Positions 33,609 through 42,843 of a stretch of 64,000 bases of DNA are shown here, in pieces (within the stretch, counting starts at the first letter, position 1; every line of letters begins with the position of its first letter). The stretch covers positions 3,782,001-3,846,000 of the forward strand of contig CBDCDL010000002.1 in NCBI GenBank assembly GCA_965215345.1, given 5' to 3'. This stretch comes from CATQHW01 sp965215345 (lineage in GTDB: Bacteria; Spirochaetota; Spirochaetia; SZUA-6; Bin103). Position numbers and translations under genes: made by a program. The notes beneath the pieces are model-generated. The model ran no database searches and was not told the origin of the DNA. It saw only the letters and a program-made list of their open reading frames with translations.

Positions 33609-35570
33609 GTGAGCGAGCAGACCATCCCGGAACAGATCATCGGCAATTTCCTCGTGCCGCCGGACCCGAACCGCGACTATGTGCACTGGCGCAACTTTCT
33701 GCGCCAGTGGTTCGTGCTGGGACCATTCTCGTTCGCCGATCGTGAGTACGCCAAGGCTCAGCCGGCACGGGCGCTGGATGAGCGCTTCCTGGACGATGAG
33801 GCGAACGTGCGTCCGCATGAGGACCAGGAGGTTGCCGGACTCACCTGGCGGCGGTACTCGGCGGTGGCGGTGATGAGCAAGTCGTGGGAGCTGACCCCGG
33901 AGCGCGTGCTGCTGAAACAGCATCACGGGCTGCGGATGCGCAGCACCGATCCGGTGCTGGAGCCGCCCGGCGGGGTGCACGTGACGATCGATCGGTTCAC
34001 GGTCGACGACGAGCTGATGCCGTGCTGGAGCTCGGACCTGGAAGGCACGCCGCGGGAGCCGTACTGCCCGCGCTGTGAAACACCCATTCCGGATCGGCCG
34101 CAGCGCTGCGGAGCCTGCGGTCAGCGCATCGGCTTCTATGCATCCTACAGCTCCTGGGGGTTTCCTCGCCGTGCATGGGCACGGCCGTCGTTTCCGTTCG
34201 ACCACTCGGTGACCTATCTGGCCGCCCTGGTGCATGCGGAGCAAGGCGGCGACTATGTTCTGCGGTGGAGTTCCACCACGCCCTGCCGCATCTGGGTCAA
34301 CGGCGATGACGCAGCCCGTTACGACGGCCCGTTCCTCTTCATCGGCTCGAACCAGACCCGCAAGTGGGACCTGTTCTCTGATCCGGTGTGCCTGCAGGAC
34401 GGCTGGAATCGCGTGGTGACCAAAACGGTTCTGTCGACCGCTCATGACGGCGACCACTGCTTCTGCGCCAGGTTGGAGAAATCGGACCGTTCGCGGGTCT
34501 TCGTGAACAGCACGCGTGGGGAGACGGTCGCTCCGGAGCGCAGGCTGCGCGTCAGCGTGAGCGACCCGATCTACATCGGGGTAAGCGACTTCACACCGGC
34601 GCTGATGCGCTGCCGCGACGGGACGTTGCTGGTCAGCGACTACCTCAGCCGGGATGACGGAGAGACCTGGGAGAATGCAGGGCCGAAGCACCTTGCATCG
34701 ATCGGGGGCGCGATCGTGAACCTCCCGGGAGGGCCGGACATGGTCGTCGGCTCCACCGGCGAATCCGCCCGAGAGAGAGTGGCTACCTGCCCGGCGTATC
34801 GCTCTGCCGACGGGTGGCGCACCGTGGAGGACATCGAGCTGACGTTCCACCTTGGATCGCATGTTCCGTCGATGGGTGAGGACGGGGTGGTGCGGATCAA
34901 CACGTTGCATCGCGGCGCGGTCGTCATGCCCGACGGCAGCATGGTGGGAATGTGTTACGGCTTCTGCGACCACGACCTAGTCTACACCGACATCATGTCC
35001 AGCGGCTGGGACAAGTATCCGCACGCGTTCAAGATCTACAAGTACTCGAGCTGGTGCCTGCGCTCCGAGGACGGCGGCATGACTTGGCGCTACGCCGGCT
35101 GCGTGCCCCCGTTGCCGGAGATGGGCGACGAAGGCTGGGCCGAACCCGGCCTCACGCTGCTGCCCGACGGCGAGTTGTTGACCATCTTGCGCAACGGGGA
35201 GGGCAACGCGCCGCTCTACCTGTCGCGCTCGGCAGACGGCGGACGGACCTGGAGCGACCCGGTCCGCACCCGTCTGAACGGCCAGTGGCCGGGCCTGCTG
35301 ACCATGTCGAACGGCATGATCGTCGCCACCTACGGCCGGCCGGACAACCGCATCGCGGTGTGCCTGGACGGACGCGGCGAGGGATGGCCGTATGAGATCA
35401 TCGTCTCGACCGCACCGGGCTGGCAGGGCGTGTCCGCGGTGGAGATCGGGCCCGATGAGTTGCTGGTCGTCTTCGAGGACCTGCTATGGCGTCCGCAGCG
35501 CGACGACATGCGCAGCCAGCCGTACCGGCATCTGGTCGCGCACAAGGTGCGGCTGGAGCTGTTGCGGTGA
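33609..35570 (+). CDS. Sialidase-like propeller protein with an inserted zinc ribbon
   Basis: A 653-residue protein. The N-terminal region (NFLVPPDPNRDYVHWRNFLR) leads into a beta-sandwich-like domain. It contains a CX2C-X10-CX2C knuckle (C153, C156, C167, C170; CPRCETPIPDRPQRCGACG). The C-terminal 330 residues are a sialidase-type propeller with Asp boxes LSRDDGETWENAG, RSEDGGMTWRYAG and SRSADGGRTWSDP, and the segment GWAEPGLTLLPDGELLTILRNG. No signal peptide is visible. It ends the + strand importer operon and probably processes its imported glycan. The fold prediction is solid for the propeller half and weaker for the first half. Confidence 0.8.
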   Translation: MSEQTIPEQIIGNFLVPPDPNRDYVHWRNFLRQWFVLGPFSFADREYAKAQPARALDERFLDDEANVRPHEDQEVAGLTWRRYSAVAVMSKSWELTPERVLLKQHHGLRMRSTDPVLEPPGGVHVTIDRFTVDDELMPCWSSDLEGTPREPYCPRCETPIPDRPQRCGACGQRIGFYASYSSWGFPRRAWARPSFPFDHSVTYLAALVHAEQGGDYVLRWSSTTPCRIWVNGDDAARYDGPFLFIGSNQTRKWDLFSDPVCLQDGWNRVVTKTVLSTAHDGDHCFCARLEKSDRSRVFVNSTRGETVAPERRLRVSVSDPIYIGVSDFTPALMRCRDGTLLVSDYLSRDDGETWENAGPKHLASIGGAIVNLPGGPDMVVGSTGESARERVATCPAYRSADGWRTVEDIELTFHLGSHVPSMGEDGVVRINTLHRGAVVMPDGSMVGMCYGFCDHDLVYTDIMSSGWDKYPHAFKIYKYSSWCLRSEDGGMTWRYAGCVPPLPEMGDEGWAEPGLTLLPDGELLTILRNGEGNAPLYLSRSADGGRTWSDPVRTRLNGQWPGLLTMSNGMIVATYGRPDNRIAVCLDGRGEGWPYEIIVSTAPGWQGVSAVEIGPDELLVVFEDLLWRPQRDDMRSQPYRHLVAHKVRLELLR

Positions 35571-35617
35571 CACACGGGAGAGGGCGGACAGGCTGACTGG
35601 AGAGGTCCCGCGTGGGA

Positions 35618-37636
35618 TCACATCCACATCAGTTCTACCCAGGTCTTGTCGGCGGCGATCATGGTTGGCCCGTGGTGCTTGGGTACGTCGATCTCCCTGG
35701 CTGCAGCGAGGATCCGCCGCTGCGCTCGGGAAAGCTCCTTGGACTCTTCGGTCAGTCCCGCAGCTTCGAGGGTCTGCCGTGCCTGATGGGTCTTGAAGAG
35801 CTCCCGCATCCGCACGGTATGCTCGAACACGTTGCGCTCGGCTTGTACGCGGCGCTTGTGGAGTTTCCGTCGGGCGCGGCGATGCGCCTGTTCCAGCAGT
35901 TCGCGTGCGCCGACGATCAGCTCCTCGGTCAAGAGGTCGAGAGGCACTTCCCAGCCCGGTCGGCAGCGGACTTGCGATCCGCCCCACACGTCGTAGAAGT
36001 CCGCGGTGGGCTCTGAATGCCCCCACGCCTCGTAGCGTTCGACGATCCGTCCATAGTGCTCGGCGATCAACGCACCGGCTGCCCGGCCGAACCGGGCTTC
36101 GGCATAGTCGCGATACAACTCGTCAAGCGGCGTCGCCGCCCGCCAGCCCAGCCGACTCATCGCGAGATAGTTCACGCCGCAGGCCGAGAACAGGTAATGG
36201 TCGGTCATGTCGCCGCGCACGGACCGATCGTCGGCTTCGCCGATCTCCAGACAGGTCGTAACGGCTTGCCCGCCGATCTGCCGGATGAACTCGACGTTTC
36301 GCTTGATCAACCAGGCGAAGGGGTACTCCGCCATCACGGCCGTGAACGCCGTCCCCGCGAAGATCCAGCCGAGGCTGACGTTTTCTGTTGCGGCCCATTG
36401 CACCAGCGCCTCGGGATGAACATGTCGATTCAGGCAGTTGTCGGAGTCCAGCGGATGTGCGTAGCACGGCACGAGAAAGTGATCGCACTGAAACCGCCCT
36501 GCCGGCGTGACGTTTTGCGGCGCATGCTCGGTCGTGCACCAACCCCAACTGAGGACACGGACCTGCGGATGCGATCCCTCGATCGCACGTGCCACCTGAC
36601 CGATCAGGTGAGCCAGGTGATCGGACGTCGCACGCCACCGGTTCGCATGGTATGGAATGTTGCTCCACATTCGATCCGGCTGCACCAGTTTCCGGCACTC
36701 CGGGCACTCGCACCCTTCCCACTTGGTATCCGGCGGCCAGAGTCCCATCACGTCGATCTCGGGGTGCTCATCGAGGAAGCTCTGCAGGTTGCGAATCACC
36801 GTCGCCACGGCGTGCGGGTTGGAAACGCACAGGCTCATCCCGCTGCCGGTCATGGCCGGGACCGCGTCCGGGCCGTAGCGGGTCGGCGGGCCATACGGCC
36901 CGGTCTGCTGCCGTTCGCCGCCGCGGAGCGGGAAGTATTCCGGATGCGTTTCGAACAGGTCACGGTCTTCGTACATCAGCAGGGCGGGCCAGGCGAGGTG
37001 TGAGCCGAGCGCGAACTCACACCCGCGCTGATGGACGTAGTCCGCTGCCGCATACCAGAGCTCGTCGAAGCCGGTGAGGGTCGGGGTGTCTCCGCGCAGG
37101 AGGGAGTGCAGGTTGCAGCGCTGTCGCGTGAACCACTCGATCATGTCGATGGTGATCTGCAGGTCGCGCGCATTCGTCGGGCAGTAGCAGTTGTTGCCGC
37201 GAATCGGGAAGTCGGGGTTGTCGACCCCGGCCTCGGGCTCGGCAGGAAGATCGAACGGCCGCCGGGTCATCTCCGCCGGTTGGCCGGGCTCCGGCCAGCG
37301 GACGCCCAGGGACTCCAGATAGTGATAGCACCCGAACAGGGCTCCGCGCGGCAGGTGCGCGGCGATGTGGATCGCGTCGTTCGCTCGATAGAGGAGAAAG
37401 CCGTCGTCGCGAACGCGGGACAGGGCATCCATGGCGTCGTCGGGCAACAGCGCCGCGCCAAGGCAGACCGATCCGCCGGGTACGCTCTCGTCGTGGTGCA
37501 ACTCGGTCACCGGGGCATCCGCGCCCAAGAGCCTGAAGTGTTCCTGCAGCTCGCGAGCCGCCAGTCGTTCCGGCGTCGAGCATCCCGCGTCGAGAAGAAT
37601 GCGGCGCGGCATCGCACGCCTGTCAACGTCACTCAC
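35618..37636 (-). CDS. DUF4838 domain protein (putative glycosidase-like)
   Basis: A 672-residue protein. The N-terminal domain (AARELQEHFRLLGADAPV, then LFGCYHYLESLGVRWPEPG) resembles the N-terminal domain of alpha-glucuronidases and GH20-like enzymes. The central DUF4838 region holds FPIRGNNCYCPTNARDLQ, LGSHLAWPALL and the cysteine motif CECPEC. A helical C-terminal portion is Arg/Lys-rich. GTG 37636 is chosen because GAGGAG lies about 7 bases before it. There is no signal peptide. Catalytic residues cannot be assigned. It stands alone, convergent with the propeller gene. Confidence 0.75.
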   Translation of the reverse strand: MSDVDRRAMPRRILLDAGCSTPERLAARELQEHFRLLGADAPVTELHHDESVPGGSVCLGAALLPDDAMDALSRVRDDGFLLYRANDAIHIAAHLPRGALFGCYHYLESLGVRWPEPGQPAEMTRRPFDLPAEPEAGVDNPDFPIRGNNCYCPTNARDLQITIDMIEWFTRQRCNLHSLLRGDTPTLTGFDELWYAAADYVHQRGCEFALGSHLAWPALLMYEDRDLFETHPEYFPLRGGERQQTGPYGPPTRYGPDAVPAMTGSGMSLCVSNPHAVATVIRNLQSFLDEHPEIDVMGLWPPDTKWEGCECPECRKLVQPDRMWSNIPYHANRWRATSDHLAHLIGQVARAIEGSHPQVRVLSWGWCTTEHAPQNVTPAGRFQCDHFLVPCYAHPLDSDNCLNRHVHPEALVQWAATENVSLGWIFAGTAFTAVMAEYPFAWLIKRNVEFIRQIGGQAVTTCLEIGEADDRSVRGDMTDHYLFSACGVNYLAMSRLGWRAATPLDELYRDYAEARFGRAAGALIAEHYGRIVERYEAWGHSEPTADFYDVWGGSQVRCRPGWEVPLDLLTEELIVGARELLEQAHRRARRKLHKRRVQAERNVFEHTVRMRELFKTHQARQTLEAAGLTEESKELSRAQRRILAAAREIDVPKHHGPTMIAADKTWVELMWM

Positions 37637-37897
37637 GTCAACTCCTCGTTTCGTCGATCGGCACGACCCGACGGCGGATCGGATGGGAGGATAGTTACCT
37701 CGGTGGTGCATCGGCGTCCAAACGCATGGAACTGCATAGACTGTTGCCTACGAACTCTTCTGCCTGTGAGCCGTCGACGACGGGTCCTCGTCTTACCCGG
37801 CCAGATCGACCGGCTGATCGCAGCCACAGCCCTAGGCCCGGTAGCAGTATCAGGAAGAGCAGCGATGGAAGACGCCGCTGTGGCCGATCGGCGGAGA

Positions 37898-38854
37898 TCA
37901 ATGCGCTAGGGCGTCGAACACCTCCGTCAGGCTTTGCGCGTCAAGCAGCGCATCGAGCCAGGCATCGATCTCCGCCGCCGACCCGACCGCCACCCGTGCC
38001 CGAGCGCTGTCCGGAACGGGACCGAATCGCCGCTGCAGAAGACGAAGCAGCGTCTCGGCCTTGCCCTCGGCTCTACCCTGGACCTTGGCCTCCCGCACCC
38101 ATGCTTCCGCGACGGTTGACATCAGCGCCTCCCAGCGTTCCGGCTTCGCTGCCCGCGCCGCCGTCTCCAGCACCGCGGGCGTCAGCTCGTAGGTCCTCAC
38201 AATATACGAGAGCACCTGCATCTCCAACTCGCTTCCGTCCGGCAACCCCGACAGGATCCGCCGTAGCACCCCTTCCTCCGGCTGCCCGCGGAACGCCGCC
38301 ACCAAGGCCGCCAGCCCCGACCATACGGCCGGGTCCCGCGACAGCGTGGCTGTCGGCCTCTCACCCAGATCGTGCAGCACGCAGCACAGCCGGCGCGCAA
38401 ACGTCGCCAACTCCCCCTTGCCTGCGATCATCTCCGCCACCGACAGCGCCCCGCTCCAGCGCTCCCGGCCGTGGTAGAAGATCAGCGGCACAATCGGCGG
38501 CAGCGCCCGCAGGCGCGATGCACGGTCCTGGGCATAGCGCTGCCAGATGCGCACCATGTAGCCGAGCATCTGCAACGGCGTGCCCGGGTCGGGCGCCGCC
38601 TTGTGCTCCAGCAACACGTAGACGAACGCGGTGCCGCCGCCCTTCAGCCGCGCCTCGAACAGCCGGTCGCTGTGGCTCTGGTGCAGGACGGCATCCACGA
38701 AGCTCGCATCGACCGGGCGGATCGGGGCGTCCGCCAGTTCCGCAGCGACTGCGGGAGGCAGATACTCTCGTACCAGCGTCTCGGCCCGTCCGGAGTCTGC
38801 GAGCAACGCACGGAACAGCGCATCATGTGGCGCGGCAGGTGGCAGATCGGGCAT
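37898..38854 (-). CDS. Rpn family recombination-promoting nuclease
   Basis: A 318-residue protein of the Rpn/YhgA-like PD-(D/E)XK family, whose E. coli members nick DNA and promote recA-independent recombination. The N-terminal HDALFRALLADSGRAETLVR is the family signature. FVDAVLHQSHSDRLFE supplies the Asp and VYVLLEHKAAPDPG the E-x-K. A helical tail with RAEGKAETLLRLLQRRFG is the usual C-terminal part. An earlier ATG at 38914 is possible; 38854 begins right at the family homology. No partner gene is apparent. Confidence 0.88.
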   Translation of the reverse strand: MPDLPPAAPHDALFRALLADSGRAETLVREYLPPAVAAELADAPIRPVDASFVDAVLHQSHSDRLFEARLKGGGTAFVYVLLEHKAAPDPGTPLQMLGYMVRIWQRYAQDRASRLRALPPIVPLIFYHGRERWSGALSVAEMIAGKGELATFARRLCCVLHDLGERPTATLSRDPAVWSGLAALVAAFRGQPEEGVLRRILSGLPDGSELEMQVLSYIVRTYELTPAVLETAARAAKPERWEALMSTVAEAWVREAKVQGRAEGKAETLLRLLQRRFGPVPDSARARVAVGSAAEIDAWLDALLDAQSLTEVFDALAH

Positions 38855-39019
38855 CGGCTCCGGGTCGAAGATACCCCGTCGGGGGCCGACCGTGCCGTAG
38901 GCCCCGACCGCCACGAAGCGCGTGACGCCGGCCGTGATGATTGCTCGTCAAGGTGCGCCACCTTCTCCTCCGGTCGCCGGGGCGGCGATCAGGTCAGCTA
39001 CGCGCCGGCTCGTTGCCAT

Positions 39020-39469
39020 CTACGGGCTCCCTTCCACCCGCGCATCTGATTCGTCGGGTCGCGTCGTCAACTCGTCGGTGGCGGAGCGAAGGTCCGTGCG
39101 CGAGAAGTCATCGCCCTTGAACATCAGTGGGACGTCCAAGTGCTTGGCCAGGGCGTAGGAGAAACAGTCCCCATAGTTCAGCGACGCTCCATGCCCGGTC
39201 CCTTTGCCGTACTTTCGATAGGCGTCGAATGCGATGTCGGCGATGCGAGGTGAGACCTCCATGACCTGCATGCGGCTCTTGAGCAGGAAAGCGTCCAACG
39301 CCAGGACGGCGGCGTCGCCCGATCGGGCATACAGCACGATCCGAGTCTCCAGGAGGCTCGCGGCACTGACACAGATCGCGGTCGCCGCCTCGATCATCCG
39401 ATTGAAGACCCGGCGTTCCGGCTCATCGTCCAGGATTGCGATGAGAGCTGACGTGTCGATCACCATCAC
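39020..39469 (-). CDS. vapC: VapC-type PIN domain toxin
   Basis: A 149-residue PIN-domain ribonuclease. The first acidic residue is in VIDTSALIAILDDEPE, the second in VSAASLLETRIVL, and the third in LNYGDCFSYALAKHLDVPLMFKGDDF. VapC toxins cut tRNA or rRNA. The start codon overlaps the antitoxin stop by 4 bases (ATGA), the classic VapBC arrangement. The length is normal and the gene is intact. Confidence 0.93.
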   Translation of the reverse strand: MMVIDTSALIAILDDEPERRVFNRMIEAATAICVSAASLLETRIVLYARSGDAAVLALDAFLLKSRMQVMEVSPRIADIAFDAYRKYGKGTGHGASLNYGDCFSYALAKHLDVPLMFKGDDFSRTDLRSATDELTTRPDESDARVEGSP

Positions 39470-39726
39470 GCCGGCAGGCCGCGATCGTCATAGCCGATGA
39501 TCTCTTCGGCGCTGCGCCGGTCGAGCCGCGGCAGCTTGGCGCAGTGCAGGGCGATGTGATCCAGTTCATCGGCGAGTCGGATTCCATCGCGTGCCGTTTC
39601 CACCTGCGCCAGTCGCTGCTCGATCGCGCGCTTGACGGCCTTGGCCATGGACTCGCCGGTAAGGCTGGCGAGCCGTTTCGCCAAGGCGTGCGTATCGGCG
39701 TCTTTGATGTTCAACGGCATGGACAT
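39466..39726 (-). CDS. vapB: VapB-type antitoxin
   Basis: An 86-residue antitoxin that should bind and neutralise the adjacent PIN toxin and autoregulate the pair. The N-terminal part (MSMPLNIKDADTHALAKRLA, then GESMAKAVKRAIEQRLAQ) is the ribbon-helix-helix DNA-binding region of the PSK/Rv0623-type VapB group. The C-terminal region with LPRLDRRSAEEIIGYDDRG is the toxin-binding tail. GGAGGA precedes the ATG, and a well-spaced promoter lies directly upstream. Confidence 0.9.
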   Translation of the reverse strand: MSMPLNIKDADTHALAKRLASLTGESMAKAVKRAIEQRLAQVETARDGIRLADELDHIALHCAKLPRLDRRSAEEIIGYDDRGLPA

Positions 39727-39738
39727 CCTCCAAGGTTG

Positions 39739-39767
39739 AGCTTATGGAGGAATACTGGAAACATCAA
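39739..39767 (-). promoter_or_regulatory. Promoter of the VapBC operon
   Basis: On the - strand TTGATG (39767-39762) and TAAGCT (39744-39739) are exactly 17 bases apart. The transcript would begin about 5-7 bases downstream, close to the ribosome site, and autoregulation by VapB over this segment is expected. Confidence 0.65.
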
Positions 39768-39796
39768 GCGAGTTTCCGCCACCGGCGTCGGGGTGC

Positions 39797-40225
39797 TCAG
39801 TAGGTTAGCTCGAGCTGGATGCGGTCGACGGTCAGGCGGGCCGTAGCGGCGGGTGAGGTGCAGCGGAGGAATACCTGAATCTCGTTCCTGCCCTTGCGGA
39901 ACGCCTGCAGGCCGTCGTGGAACTCTATCCAGGCGGCGACCGGATCGTCGGTGAGGAGCTGCAACGCGGCCGGCCTCCAGCGGTCGAGGTGGGCGCCGTT
40001 CACGGTCAGCCATACCTGGTGGTGACGGGTGAGACCGCCGGTGACGTGTACGCAGAGCGCGGCGTGCCGGGGCGCCGTGTGGCGCCTCGCGATTCCGGCC
40101 GGCGGCGGCACGACCTCCTCGCCCACGAATAGCGGCAGCGGCTCGCTGCCGTCCGCGTCCGCTTCCACCGGCCAGCGGTCACGGGTCAGGCGCAGGTCCG
40201 CGAAGGTGCGGCAGCCGGCCCGCTG
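39797..40225 (-). pseudogene. C-terminal domain cut off by an in-frame amber codon
   Basis: Directly after TAG at 40228-40226 the same frame stays open for 142 codons to TAG-independent stop at 39797. The text reads FADLRLTRDRWP, GGLTRHHQVWLTVNGAHLDRW, EFHDGLQAFRKGRNEIQVFL and LTVDRIQLELTY, which looks like a jelly-roll/beta-sandwich domain and is clearly coding in codon use. It is best read as the C-terminal domain of the upstream TIM-barrel gene. An ATG-like internal start at 40168 has no good ribosome site. Confidence 0.65.
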
Positions 40226-41371
40226 CTACGGCAGGAAGTCCCACTCGTACACGGTGTCCTTGCCGGCCATCGTCTCCTCCTCGCCGACCTGCCACCACTG
40301 CGGGCGGGTGGGGTTGAAGAAGTTGAAGAGCTGAAACCCGTCGGCTCCCTGCACGCGCAGCGCTCGGGCCACCCCGCGCCACGCCGGCAGGTTCCCGTAG
40401 TGCTCGAACTTCTGGGCGTGCTCGACGCCGATCGCCGAGGGCTGCGTCTTGCGGTGCGGAGCGAGGATCGGATAGAGCGGGGTGTCGTAGCGGTGGGCCA
40501 GCGTCGCCAGCGGGCCGATCGGCGGGATGTGATTGGTGCCGTACGCCAGCGACAGCAGGTCGACCAGTCCCTCCTGCAGCCACGCCTCCACGTCCAGGCC
40601 GGCGTTGCATGAGATCTCCTGATCGGCGACGCACCTGCCCGCCAGCAGGATCGGCCGGCCGCGGCGGTCGGCCTCCTCGTCTACCGCCCGACGGATGCGG
40701 CGTACCAAGTCGGTCATCAGGTCACGATGTTCCGGCGTCACCGGCTCGTGCCGGATGCTCTCCGGGAAGTAGCAGGTGAACCGCCAGAAATCCAGCTCGA
40801 TCCCGTCGATGTCGTAGGTCCGGGCCGCCTCGCGCATCGCCTCCACGGTCAGGTCGCGGATCGCGTCGATCTCGAAGTTCCATGCCGTCCATAGCGAGCG
40901 GATCTCCGGGTAACGGTGCTGGCGGCCCTCCTCCCGCGTGGACAGCGACCACTCGGGGTGCCGGCGGCGGATGTGGTACAGGATCGCGTCGTCGAACGCG
41001 TCGTGGCAGTCGTTCATGCGGTTGGAGTAGAAGATCTCCACGCCGTGCTGCCGGCAGGCCTCGATCATCACCTCCAGGGCGTCGGCGCCCTCGGCCAGCA
41101 GGTGGCGGTAGTTGGCGGTGGCGGTGCCGTCGGGATCCGGGCAGCCGTACAGCCGGCCGAACGGGCCGCCCGAGTGGTGCAGCCGCATGCCGTGGGTGGA
41201 GTAGTACCAGATCGAGTCGACCTGCGAGCCCCAGAGCGCCGTGGTGCGCTCGGCGAGCAGCGCCTCGGCGGCGCTGCCGTGCCGGTCCGGCCGCATCGAG
41301 AACAGGTCGTCGCCGTCGTTGTTGAAGATCAGACGTCGGCGGCGCTGCGCGAGCGCCTTGCGTTCACTCAT
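40226..41371 (-). CDS. TIM-barrel glycoside-hydrolase-like protein (GHL10-type), probably truncated
   Basis: A 381-residue protein. It begins with RRLIFNNDGDDLFSMRP, typical of uncharacterised glycosidase-like TIM barrels. Further segments are WYYSTHGMRLHHSG, VMIEACRQHGVEIFYSNRMND, the strand-4 acidic motif YDIDGIELDFWRFTCYF, and LLSLAYGTNHIPPIGP. It ends at an amber codon, after which a plausible C-terminal domain continues in the same frame, so the ancestral protein was about 524 residues. ATG 41371 overlaps the arfB stop by 8 bases. The substrate is unknown; there is no signal peptide. Confidence 0.7.
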   Translation of the reverse strand: MSERKALAQRRRRLIFNNDGDDLFSMRPDRHGSAAEALLAERTTALWGSQVDSIWYYSTHGMRLHHSGGPFGRLYGCPDPDGTATANYRHLLAEGADALEVMIEACRQHGVEIFYSNRMNDCHDAFDDAILYHIRRRHPEWSLSTREEGRQHRYPEIRSLWTAWNFEIDAIRDLTVEAMREAARTYDIDGIELDFWRFTCYFPESIRHEPVTPEHRDLMTDLVRRIRRAVDEEADRRGRPILLAGRCVADQEISCNAGLDVEAWLQEGLVDLLSLAYGTNHIPPIGPLATLAHRYDTPLYPILAPHRKTQPSAIGVEHAQKFEHYGNLPAWRGVARALRVQGADGFQLFNFFNPTRPQWWQVGEEETMAGKDTVYEWDFLP

Positions 41372-41789
41372 CGTCGTCCGGTCGCTCGGCGCGCTGGCGC
41401 TTGATGGCGCCGCGCTGAGCCTTTTCCTGCAGGCGCCGCTCGCGGGCGGCACGGCTCGGACGGGTAGGGCGTCGCTGCCGAGGCTCCGGAACGGCCCCCG
41501 CGATGAGCGCGGCCAGCCGTGCGCGCGCATCGCGCCGGTTCGCCTCCTGGGTGCGGAAGCGGCGCGCCGTGATCACCAGCGCCCCGTCAACGGTCAGGCG
41601 CGATCCGGCCGCACGCAGCAGTCGTTCCCGCACCTCCGGGGGCAGCGCCCGCGAGTGCGCGGCCTCGAAGCGGAGCTGCACCGCCGTGGCCACCTTGTTC
41701 ACGTTCTGGCCGCCCGGACCGCTCGCCTGGATGAAGCGCTCGTCGAGCTCGTCGTCCGGGATGGCGAGGTCCGGCGTGATCTCCAGCAC
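41364..41789 (-). CDS. arfB: Alternative ribosome-rescue factor ArfB (peptidyl-tRNA hydrolase)
   Basis: A 141-residue protein of ArfB (YaeJ) type, which hydrolyses peptidyl-tRNA on ribosomes stalled on mRNA lacking a stop codon. The catalytic GGQ is in ASGPGGQNVNKVATAVQLRF, followed by SRLTVDGALVITARRFRTQE. The basic C-terminal tail (RRLQEKAQRGAIKRQRAERP) is the part that enters the mRNA channel. GTG 41789 gives the family's usual length (E. coli ArfB is 140 residues) and starts 7 bases after the aldo/keto reductase stop. A degraded second copy of this pair lies at 49.1-50.0 kb. Confidence 0.92.
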   Translation of the reverse strand: MLEITPDLAIPDDELDERFIQASGPGGQNVNKVATAVQLRFEAAHSRALPPEVRERLLRAAGSRLTVDGALVITARRFRTQEANRRDARARLAALIAGAVPEPRQRRPTRPSRAARERRLQEKAQRGAIKRQRAERPDDDE

Positions 41790-41796
41790 GTCCGGG

Positions 41797-42702
41797 CTAC
41801 ACGGCCGGAGCGGCCCGCTCGCCGGCCTCGTCGAGCCGGCGCTTCGCCTCGGCAAGGGTGTCCTCGGGCAGCGGACCGCGCAGCACGGCGGCCACGTTCT
41901 CCTGCAGGTGCTCGGGCCGCGTGGTGCCGACGATGATGGTGTGGGTGTGCGGATGGCTCAGCGTGTAGCGCAGCACGAACGCGCAGCGGCTCTCGCCGGC
42001 TTCGCGCAGCTCGTCGAGTCCGGCTCGCTCGAAGACCGCCCAGCGCTCGGCGGACCCGCGCCCGCTGCCCGGTTCGCCCTGCGCCACGCCGCCGCGGATG
42101 ACGATGCCGACGCCGGCTTCGCCCGCGCGCGTGATCCACTCCTCGTGCTCGCGCTCCAGCGCCGAGTAGGGGATCTGCATCACGTCGAACACTTTCCAGT
42201 CCAGGTAGGTGGGCAGGTCCGGCAGCATGGTGGAGACGCCGATGAAGCGCACCTGTCCGTTGCGGCGCATTTCCTGCAGGGCGTCGACCAGGCCGCCGGC
42301 CTCGCATTCGGCGACGCCGGGGTTGTGGAGCTGCATCACGTCGACGCTGTCCCGGTTCAGCCGCTTCAGGCTGATCTCCAGGCCCCGAAACAGGTTGTCG
42401 CGCGTCCACTCGTGCGTGGACGCGTTCAGACCGGGCAGGGTGTCGGTGCAGCCGCACTTGGTGGCCAGGGTGAACTCGCCGTAGCGGCTGCCCACGAAGG
42501 CGCCGATGCGACGCTCGGCCTCGACGTAGTCGTACGCGGTATCGATGAAGTTGATGCCGGCGTCCAGAACTTGGTTGAGCAGCCGGTGCGCGGTCTCATC
42601 GTTCCAGTGCGGCTTCTCGGTGCCCGCCAGCGCGGTGCCGAAGCCCAGCCGGGTCACATGCAGGCCGGTGTTACCGAACGCGGTGGTGGGAAGGGATTCC
42701 AT
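41797..42702 (-). CDS. Aldo/keto reductase
   Basis: A 301-residue TIM-barrel NAD(P)H-dependent oxidoreductase. Catalytic residues are visible: Asp and Tyr in NFIDTAYDYVEAE, Lys in FTLATKCGC, and His in VDVMQLHNPGVAE. The C-terminal cofactor segment is TIIVGTTRPEHLQENVAAV. ATG 42702 begins at the family homology (ESLPTTAFGNTGLHVTRLGFG). It is followed closely by arfB and the TIM-barrel gene on the same strand. The substrate cannot be deduced. A 5'-truncated paralogue with the same neighbour lies at 49383-49976. Confidence 0.92.
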   Translation of the reverse strand: MESLPTTAFGNTGLHVTRLGFGTALAGTEKPHWNDETAHRLLNQVLDAGINFIDTAYDYVEAERRIGAFVGSRYGEFTLATKCGCTDTLPGLNASTHEWTRDNLFRGLEISLKRLNRDSVDVMQLHNPGVAECEAGGLVDALQEMRRNGQVRFIGVSTMLPDLPTYLDWKVFDVMQIPYSALEREHEEWITRAGEAGVGIVIRGGVAQGEPGSGRGSAERWAVFERAGLDELREAGESRCAFVLRYTLSHPHTHTIIVGTTRPEHLQENVAAVLRGPLPEDTLAEAKRRLDEAGERAAPAV

Positions 42703-42843
42703 GCGCCCATGATACACCCGCCGAAGCCGGGTGCTCCGTTCGGTCACTGCCGACGCTTGATCTCACCGCTGCGATGCTGAGCAGCCGTTTACATGGATGA
42801 GCTGTGCTCGGGTCCCTTGGTTCTCAAGTGATGCGCTTTCGCC

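Noticed and set aside
40226..40228. TAG reassigned to a sense codon in this genome
   Set aside because: TAG ends other intact genes here, for example at 9617-9619 and 53682-53684, so the amber codon is more likely a mutation or error.
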